From Lachnospiraceae bacterium (GTDB taxonomy: Bacteria > Bacillota > Clostridia > Lachnospirales > Lachnospiraceae): a stretch of 15,011 nucleotides of DNA. The stretch spans positions 80,241 to 95,251 of the forward strand of contig JAHYZZ010000002.1 in assembly GCA_019424135.1 (NCBI GenBank). The letters run 5' to 3'. The notes below the pieces were generated by a model. The model saw nothing but the letters and a program-made list of their open reading frames with translations. It was not told the origin of the DNA and did no database searches. The stretch's first letter is position 1. Each line of letters opens with the position of its first letter. This document shows positions 7,691-12,994 of this stretch, piece by piece. The translations under genes and the position numbers were made by a program.

Positions 7691-8692
7691 ATGGGATTCA
7701 TAGATGAAATCAAAGCAAAAGCAAAAACATGCAAAAAGACGATTGTGCTTCCAGAGACCGAGGATATCCGGACATATGAAGCAGCGGAGGCTGTATTAAA
7801 GGAAGGCACTGCAAACCTGATCCTGATCGGAAGTGAAGAGGAAGTTGCGAAAAATAAGGGGAATTTTGACATTAGCGGTGCGACGATTGTTGATCCTGCC
7901 ACCTATGAAAAGACAGATGCATATATTGCAAAGCTGGTAGAATTAAGACAGAAAAAAGGTATGACAGAAGAACAGGCAAGAGAGTTGCTTTTGACGAACT
8001 ATCTGTACTATGGTGTCATGATGGTAAAAATGAAAGATGCAGACGGGATGGTATCTGGTGCATGCCATTCTACCGCGGATACATTAAGACCATGTCTTCA
8101 GATCCTTAAGACAAAGCCGGGAACAAAACTGGTATCTGCATTTTTTGTGATGGTAGTGCCGGACTGCGACATGGGCGCATATGGAACCTTCATCTGTGCT
8201 GATTCTGGACTGGAACAGAATCCTGATCCAGAGAAGCTGGCAGCAATTGCACTTTCTTCAGCAGATTCCTTCCGCCTTTTGACTGGAAAAGAGCCTGTTG
8301 TCGCAATGCTTTCCCACTCCACAAAGGGAAGCGCAAAACATCCTGACGTGGATAAAGTTGTGGAAGCAACGAAGATCGCAAAAGAAAATGCACCAGAAGG
8401 ACTTCTGCTCGACGGAGAATTCCAGCTGGATGCAGCAATCGTTCCATCAGTTGGCGCTTCTAAAGCACCAGGAAGTCCTGTGGCAGGAAAGGCTAATGTG
8501 CTGGTGTTCCCAGACCTGGATGCCGGAAATATTGGATACAAGCTGGTACAGCGGCTGGCAAAAGCAGAGGCTTATGGACCTCTGACCCAGGGAATTGCAG
8601 CACCGGTCAACGATCTGTCTCGCGGATGCAGCGCCAAAGATATCGAGGGCGTTGTGGCAATCACAGCTGTACAGGCAATGGCAGATAACTAG
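7691..8692 (+). CDS. pta: phosphate acetyltransferase
   Basis: Converts acetyl-CoA and phosphate to acetyl-phosphate and CoA, the first step of acetate fermentation. At 333 residues this is the short, catalytic-domain-only form; the N-terminal regulatory domains of the long enterobacterial enzyme are absent. Family features seen: KTIVLPETEDIRTYEAA at the N terminus, DGMVSGACHSTADTLRP (near 118-134), PDCDMGAYGTF, MLSHSTKGSA and the C-terminal KAPGSPVAGKANVLVFPDLD with GNIGYKLVQR. AAAGGAG lies about ten bases before the ATG. ackA follows after 36 bases without a visible terminator, so the two should be cotranscribed from the promoter overlapping the upstream terminator. High confidence. Confidence 0.97.
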   Translation: MGFIDEIKAKAKTCKKTIVLPETEDIRTYEAAEAVLKEGTANLILIGSEEEVAKNKGNFDISGATIVDPATYEKTDAYIAKLVELRQKKGMTEEQARELLLTNYLYYGVMMVKMKDADGMVSGACHSTADTLRPCLQILKTKPGTKLVSAFFVMVVPDCDMGAYGTFICADSGLEQNPDPEKLAAIALSSADSFRLLTGKEPVVAMLSHSTKGSAKHPDVDKVVEATKIAKENAPEGLLLDGEFQLDAAIVPSVGASKAPGSPVAGKANVLVFPDLDAGNIGYKLVQRLAKAEAYGPLTQGIAAPVNDLSRGCSAKDIEGVVAITAVQAMADN

Positions 8693-8728
8693 AAGATCGT
8701 TTAAGTAAGTAAAGAGAGGTAAAGACAA

Positions 8729-9919
8729 ATGAATGTATTGGTAATTAACTGTGGAAGCTCATCCTTGAAATTTCAGCTGATTGATTCCGAATCCGAAAAT
8801 GTTCTCGCAAAAGGCCTTTGCGAAAGAATCGGGATTGATGGAAGCCTTACTTATCAGCCGGCAGGAGGAGAAAAAATGAAATCAGACAAAGCAATGCCGA
8901 CCCATACGGAGGCAATCCAGTATGTGATCGAAGCTTTGACGGATTCTGAGACAGGTGTTGTTAAGAATCTTTCCGAGATTGGTGCAGTAGGACATCGTGT
9001 TGTACATGGAGGAGAGAAGTTCGCAAGCTCTGTCGTGATCACAGATGAAGTTTTGAAAGCAATCGAAGAGTGTAATGATCTGGCGCCTCTTCATAACCCG
9101 GCGAACCTGATTGGTATCCGTGCATGTCAGAAATTAATGCCGGGCACTCCTATGGTGGCAGTATTTGATACCGCGTTTCATCAGACGATGCCGGAAAAAG
9201 CATATCTGTATGGTCTCCCATATGAATATTATGAGAAATATGGCGTAAGACGCTATGGTTTCCATGGTACAAGCCATAGTTTTGTATCCAAGCATGCAGC
9301 CCAGTTCCTGGGAATGGATCTTGAAAATTCTAAGATCATTGTAGCACATCTTGGTAACGGTGCATCAATCAGCGCTGTGTTGAATGGAAAATGTGTAGAT
9401 ACCTCTATGGGGCTGACCCCTCTGGAAGGACTTGTTATGGGTACCCGTTCCGGAGATATCGATCCTGCTATAATGGAATATATTGCAAAGAAAGAGGATC
9501 TGGATATAGCAGGCATTATGAATGTATTAAATAAAAAGTCTGGTGTGTATGGACTTTCCAAAAACCTTTCCAGTGATTTCCGTGATCTGGAAGAGGCTAT
9601 GAATAATGGAAACCAGTATGCGAAAGCGGCGATTGAAGTGTTCAGCTACCGTGTGGCAAAATATATCGGTTCATATGTGGCTGCGATGAACGGTGTTGAT
9701 GCCATTGCGTTTACGGCGGGAATCGGTGAAAATGCTGGTATTGTCCGTGAAAAAGTTCTGGAGCATCTGGGTTACCTTGGAATTACATTGGATAAAGAAG
9801 CAAACAAGAAACGTGGAGAAGATTTTGTGATCTCTGCAGCAGATTCCAAGGTAAAGGTCGCAGTTATTCCAACGAACGAAGAACTTGCAATTGCACGTGA
9901 GACGGTAGCTTTGGTATAA
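8729..9919 (+). CDS. ackA: acetate kinase
   Basis: Transfers phosphate from acetyl-phosphate to ADP, giving acetate and ATP by substrate-level phosphorylation. It is 396 residues long, standard for the ASKHA-fold family. Visible hallmarks are N7 in VINCGSSSLKFQL, GHRVVHGG with the substrate arginine (near 91), FDTAFHQTMP with the catalytic aspartate (near 148), YGFHGTSH, HLGNGAS, MGTRSGDIDP with the second active-site arginine, and NEELAIARE near the C terminus. GAGAGG before the ATG is a usable ribosome binding site. It is the second gene of a pta-ackA pair. The acetate it produces is also the substrate of TmcAL encoded nearby. Confidence 0.97.
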   Translation: MNVLVINCGSSSLKFQLIDSESENVLAKGLCERIGIDGSLTYQPAGGEKMKSDKAMPTHTEAIQYVIEALTDSETGVVKNLSEIGAVGHRVVHGGEKFASSVVITDEVLKAIEECNDLAPLHNPANLIGIRACQKLMPGTPMVAVFDTAFHQTMPEKAYLYGLPYEYYEKYGVRRYGFHGTSHSFVSKHAAQFLGMDLENSKIIVAHLGNGASISAVLNGKCVDTSMGLTPLEGLVMGTRSGDIDPAIMEYIAKKEDLDIAGIMNVLNKKSGVYGLSKNLSSDFRDLEEAMNNGNQYAKAAIEVFSYRVAKYIGSYVAAMNGVDAIAFTAGIGENAGIVREKVLEHLGYLGITLDKEANKKRGEDFVISAADSKVKVAVIPTNEELAIARETVALV

Positions 9920-9925
9920 TAGGAC

Positions 9926-9965
9926 CGCTGATGGGATTGATGTTGGAACAGCGCTTTTCTATTTT
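9926..9965 (+). terminator. weak candidate terminator after ackA
   Basis: CGCTG (9926-9930) can pair with CAGCG (9949-9953), followed by CTTTTCTATTTT. The stem is only five base pairs and the loop is 18 bases, so this is a poor intrinsic terminator. It is listed because a new promoter begins six bases later and no better hairpin is visible. Confidence 0.3.
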
Positions 9966-9970
9966 AAGGG

Positions 9971-9998
9971 TTGACAAACAGTTTTTACATGATATAAT
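9971..9998 (+). promoter_or_regulatory. strong sigma-A promoter for yceD-rpmF
   Basis: A perfect TTGACA (9971-9976) and perfect TATAAT (9993-9998) are separated by 16 bases. The start should fall near 10005, giving a leader of about 20 bases. This is the best promoter in the window and suits a ribosomal protein gene. Confidence 0.85.
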
Positions 9999-10026
9999 AG
10001 TCTAGGTGTGAATAGGAGTATATATG

Positions 10027-10554
10027 ATGATATTAGACCTATCCAGCGTTTTGTCTGAACAGCACAAATCAATTGACACATCTGTTTCTATCAGTATGGA
10101 TGAGTTTTTGTCCGGTGGCAGTAGATTTCCGCTTAAGGAAAAGACTCCCCTTTGGATCTGCATTGAGTATGCAGGAGATAAAAAACTCACTATCAAAGGG
10201 AAGGGTGAGATTACAGCGGTTATTCCGTGTGATCGGTGCCTAAAAGATGTGGAAGTTAAGATTCCTCTTGATTTTCAGAAGAAGGTCAGTGTAGATCCAG
10301 AGCATGTGGATCAGTCAGACGAATTAGACGAAACCAATTATATTGACGGATCTAACTTGGATGTGGAACAGTTGGTCTGCAACGAGTTATTAGTAGGGTG
10401 GCCGACAAAAATTCTGTGCAGTGATGACTGTAAAGGCATTTGCAGCATATGTGGTCAAAACTTGAATGAAGGCACTTGTGATTGTGAGGATACAGGCCTT
10501 GACCCTAGAATGTCAGTTATCCGTGATGTCTTTAAGAATTTTAAGGAGGTGTAA
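10027..10554 (+). CDS. yceD: YceD/YlbN family protein (DUF177), large-subunit related
   Basis: A 175-residue DUF177 protein. The family is almost always encoded directly before rpmF (YceD in E. coli, YlbN in Bacillus) and has been tied to 23S rRNA accumulation and large-subunit assembly; the molecular activity is not settled. Seen: an N-terminal beta-rich region, a CDRC pair near residues 68-71, and a C-terminal cysteine cluster with LCSDDCKGICSICG followed by CDC, eight cysteines in all, suggesting bound zinc. Two ATG codons stand in tandem, at 10024 and 10027. AGGAG (10014-10018) is only five bases from the first and eight from the second, and MILDLSSVL is the more usual beginning, so I take 10027, though 10024 is possible. 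The final codons contain the ribosome binding site of rpmF, so the two are tightly coupled. Confidence 0.88.
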   Translation: MILDLSSVLSEQHKSIDTSVSISMDEFLSGGSRFPLKEKTPLWICIEYAGDKKLTIKGKGEITAVIPCDRCLKDVEVKIPLDFQKKVSVDPEHVDQSDELDETNYIDGSNLDVEQLVCNELLVGWPTKILCSDDCKGICSICGQNLNEGTCDCEDTGLDPRMSVIRDVFKNFKEV

Positions 10555-10557
10555 CCC

Positions 10558-10737
10558 ATGTCAATCTGCCCAAAGAATAAATCTTCCAAAGCAAGAAGAG
10601 ACAAAAGAAGAGCTAACTGGAAGATGAGCGCACCAAACCTGGTGAAATGCAGCAAGTGCGGCGAACTTATGATGCCTCACAGAGTCTGCAAGGCTTGTGG
10701 CTCATACAACAAAAAAGAAATTATTCCTCAGGACTAA
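10558..10737 (+). CDS. rpmF: 50S ribosomal protein L32, zinc-binding form
   Basis: A 59-residue basic ribosomal protein of the large subunit. The frame reads MSICPKNKSSKARRDKRRAN, the typical lysine- and arginine-rich beginning of clostridial L32, then CSKC (31-34) and CKAC (44-47), a complete four-cysteine zinc ribbon. It is thus the C+ paralogue; a zinc-free C- copy, if the genome has one, is elsewhere. An excellent ribosome binding site, AAGGAGGTG (10543-10551), overlaps the end of yceD, and the ATG comes three bases after the yceD stop. A strong terminator follows, closing a two-gene unit. Confidence 0.97.
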   Translation: MSICPKNKSSKARRDKRRANWKMSAPNLVKCSKCGELMMPHRVCKACGSYNKKEIIPQD

Positions 10738-10762
10738 TAGAAATATTGAGGAAGCATCTACG

Positions 10763-10805
10763 ATCGGGAAGAATATCCACAGCCGGATATCTTCCCGATT
10801 TTTTT
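10763..10805 (+). terminator. strong intrinsic terminator after rpmF
   Basis: The left arm 10763-10778 pairs with the right arm 10785-10799 over 15 base pairs with a single bulged A; the loop is ACAGCC. A run of seven T follows at once (10799-10805). This separates rpmF from plsX. Confidence 0.93.
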
Positions 10806-10943
10806 AAGATTTTCGGTGTATGAAGCTTTGTTATAAAGATGGAGAGAGTCCTTTTTGTGTACGTCTGCTTTTGCGTAGTTCACTATTGATTTTTCCATCA
10901 ATGTTTAGTAGAATTATCCTTGAAGTTGCTAGGAGGATGAAAC
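10806..10943 (+). promoter_or_regulatory. plsX upstream region with candidate promoter and palindrome
   Basis: TTGATT (10886-10891) and TAGAAT (10909-10914) are 17 bases apart, a plausible sigma-A promoter with a start near 10921. A perfect inverted repeat, ATTGAT-N6-ATCAAT (10885-10902), sits over the -35 box and spacer. It lies before the predicted start, so it would act as DNA, perhaps as a repressor site. The 79 bases between the rpmF terminator and this element show nothing I can name. AGGAGG (10931-10936) precedes the plsX ATG. Confidence 0.55.
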
Positions 10944-11966
10944 ATGGCAGAGATTACGAAGGTCGCATTAGATGCAATGGGCGGAGATAATGCTCCCACA
11001 GAGATTGTAAGAGGGGCTGTTGATGCCCTGAAAAGAGAAAAGAGTCTTTACATTTTCCTGGTGGGACGGGAAGAGGCCCTAAAAAAAGAATTAGAACAGT
11101 ATACTTACGATCAGGAGCGGTTGGAGATCGTACCGGCGTCAGAAGTCATCGAGATGGCTGAACCACCGGTAAATGCTATCCGGAAAAAGAAGGATTCCTC
11201 CATTGTCGTTGGAATGAAGCTGGTAAAAGAAGGAAGAGCAGACGCCTTCGTGTCGGCAGGAAGTACCGGAGCTGTTTTGGTAGGCGGACAAGTGATTGTC
11301 GGGCGGATCAAAGGAGTGGAACGTCCTCCGTTAGCACCGCTGTTTCCAACAGAAAATGGTGTTTCACTTTTGATTGATTGTGGGGCAAATGTGGATGCAA
11401 GGCCGTCTCATCTGGTACAGTTTGCAAAAATGGGTTCTATTTATATGGAGCACGTAGTAGGAATTAAGGATCCGAAGGTAGGAATCGTAAATATCGGTGC
11501 AGAAGAAGAAAAAGGAAATGCGCTGGTGAAAGAGACTTTCCCGCTTTTAAAGGAGGAAAAGAGTATTCACTTTATTGGAAGTGTGGAGGCAAGAGACATA
11601 CCATGTGGAAAGGCAGATGTCATTGTTTGTGAAGCATTTGCTGGAAATATTATTTTGAAGCTGTTTGAAGGTGTGGGAAATACGCTGATACGCCAGATTA
11701 AGACTGGTATGATGAAAAATCTAAGGAGCAAGATCGGGGCGTTGCTGGTTAAGCCGGCACTAAAGGATACCCTGAAGAAATTCGACACATCTGAGTATGG
11801 TGGTGCACCCCTTCTGGGATTGAACGGATTGGTGGTTAAGACCCATGGAAGTTCGAAAGCAAAAGAGATTAGCAATACGATCGTGCAGTGTGTGACATTT
11901 AAGCGTCAGAAAATTAATGAGAAGATCAAGGAGAGTATTCAGGCGGAGCAGTCATCCGCTGAATAA
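10944..11966 (+). CDS. plsX: phosphate acyltransferase PlsX
   Basis: Peripheral membrane enzyme that interconverts acyl-ACP and acyl-phosphate, providing acyl-phosphate for PlsY in the first acylation of glycerol-3-phosphate. The 340-residue length is normal. Family marks are VALDAMGGDNAP at residues 7-18, SAGSTGAVL, LLIDCGANVD, the NIGAEEEKGN block, CEAFAGNIILKLFEG and, near the end, PLLGLNGLVVKTHG. AGGAGG stands seven bases before the ATG. acpP follows within 35 bases, the usual plsX-acpP pairing; the fab genes often found nearby are absent. The unit has its own promoter region after the rpmF terminator. Function call is firm. Confidence 0.96.
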   Translation: MAEITKVALDAMGGDNAPTEIVRGAVDALKREKSLYIFLVGREEALKKELEQYTYDQERLEIVPASEVIEMAEPPVNAIRKKKDSSIVVGMKLVKEGRADAFVSAGSTGAVLVGGQVIVGRIKGVERPPLAPLFPTENGVSLLIDCGANVDARPSHLVQFAKMGSIYMEHVVGIKDPKVGIVNIGAEEEKGNALVKETFPLLKEEKSIHFIGSVEARDIPCGKADVIVCEAFAGNIILKLFEGVGNTLIRQIKTGMMKNLRSKIGALLVKPALKDTLKKFDTSEYGGAPLLGLNGLVVKTHGSSKAKEISNTIVQCVTFKRQKINEKIKESIQAEQSSAE

Positions 11967-11999
11967 TAGATTACAATTTCATGAAAAAGGAGAATGAGT

Positions 12000-12233
12000 A
12001 TGGAGTTTGAAAAATTAAAGGAAATTATTGCAGATGTATTAAATGTGGAGGCAGATGACATCACAGAAGAAACAAAATTTGTAGATGATCTGGGAGCAGA
12101 TTCGCTGGATATCTTTCAGATTATTATGGGAATAGAAGAAACATTTGATATTGAAATTGATAATGATGAGGCTGAGAAAATTGCAACAGTGGGAGACGCT
12201 GTGGAACAGATCAGAAAAGCGACAAATAATTAG
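12000..12233 (+). CDS. acpP: acyl carrier protein
   Basis: A 77-residue acidic carrier protein that holds growing acyl chains on a 4'-phosphopantetheine arm. The attachment serine is S35 in the DSL motif of DDLGADSLDIF. The helix after it reads FQIIMGIEE, somewhat unlike the common ELVMALEE, but acidic and otherwise typical. An earlier in-frame ATG at 11994 would leave a single base after the AAAGGAG ribosome binding site (11986-11992); the ATG at 12000 has a spacing of seven and gives the usual beginning, so I chose it. It forms a unit with plsX, and both handle acyl-ACP. A strong hairpin terminator begins 13 bases after the stop. Confidence 0.95.
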   Translation: MEFEKLKEIIADVLNVEADDITEETKFVDDLGADSLDIFQIIMGIEETFDIEIDNDEAEKIATVGDAVEQIRKATNN

Positions 12234-12246
12234 GAATGATAGGAGT

Positions 12247-12274
12247 GAAAAAGCCCTGCCGGGCTTTTTCATTT
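12247..12274 (+). terminator. intrinsic terminator between acpP and rnc
   Basis: A perfect ten-base-pair stem (12247-12256 with 12261-12270), GAAAAAGCCC against GGGCTTTTTC, closes a TGCC loop and is followed by ATTTT. It should end the plsX-acpP transcript and could work in both directions. It ends only 21 bases before the rnc start codon. Confidence 0.85.
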
Positions 12275-12291
12275 TATGGGGCAACAATCAT

Positions 12292-12987
12292 ATGAATCAG
12301 AAATTAAAACATTTAGAAGAATATATTGGCTATACATTTCAGAACCGTGAGCTTTTAAAACAGGCCATGATACACAGCTCATACGCCAACGAAAGACAGC
12401 TCCCCAAATATCAGTGCAATGAGAGATTGGAATTTTTAGGAGATGCAGTTCTGGAACTTGTGTCCAGTGAATTTCTTTTTGAAGAACATAAGACGATGCC
12501 GGAAGGAGAATTGACGAAGACCAGAGCGAGTATCGTATGTGAACCATCGCTTGCGTTCTGCGCAAGAGAACTTCATCTGGGGGATTACCTGATGTTGGGG
12601 AAAGGCGAAGATGCGACAGGAGGCAGGAGAAGGGAGTCTGTGACTTCTGATGCCATGGAAGCGCTGATAGGAGCCATTTATCTGGATGGTGGGTTTGCTA
12701 ACGCAAAAGAATTTATCCATAGATTTGTTTTGAACGATTTGGAACACAGAAAACTCTTTTTTGATAGCAAGACTATCCTTCAGGAAATTGTACAGGCCCA
12801 TTTTAAGGAAGAACTCCATTATGAACTGACTGGAGAGGAAGGACCGGATCACAATAAATCTTTTCATGTGGCCGTTTATATCGGAGAAGCAAAGTGGGGA
12901 AGCGGCGCAGGCCGCACAAAGAAAGCAGCTGAACAGGAGGCCGCTTATCAGAGTATCCTGATGCTGCATCAACAAAACATTAAGTAG
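12292..12987 (+). CDS. rnc: ribonuclease III
   Basis: Double-strand-specific endoribonuclease that processes rRNA precursors and structured mRNAs. It is 231 residues, a normal length. The catalytic signature NERLEFLGDAVLEL (43-56, with E47 and D51) and the second metal site in SDAMEALIGAIYLDGG (D120, E123) are intact. A C-terminal double-stranded RNA binding domain runs from about residue 158 to 226 (KTILQEIVQ to KKAAEQEAAYQ). The frame is open far upstream, overlapping acpP, but those codons do not resemble RNase III, and the ATG at 12292 gives the family-like MNQKLKHLEEYIGY. Its ribosome binding site is poor (a GGGG about 11 bases upstream), unusual for this window. smc follows after seven bases, as in many Firmicutes, suggesting an rnc-smc operon. 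Confidence 0.95.
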   Translation: MNQKLKHLEEYIGYTFQNRELLKQAMIHSSYANERQLPKYQCNERLEFLGDAVLELVSSEFLFEEHKTMPEGELTKTRASIVCEPSLAFCARELHLGDYLMLGKGEDATGGRRRESVTSDAMEALIGAIYLDGGFANAKEFIHRFVLNDLEHRKLFFDSKTILQEIVQAHFKEELHYELTGEEGPDHNKSFHVAVYIGEAKWGSGAGRTKKAAEQEAAYQSILMLHQQNIK

Positions 12988-12994
12988 GTGGAGT

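Noticed and set aside
10904..10911. TTAGTA near the plsX -10 box, like half of a FapR operator
   Set aside because: The inverted partner TACTAA is missing, so this is only a six-base match and could be chance.
12145..12291. N-terminal extension of RNase III overlapping acpP
   Set aside because: The 49 extra codons are the shifted frame of acpP and of the terminator hairpin; they do not resemble RNase III.
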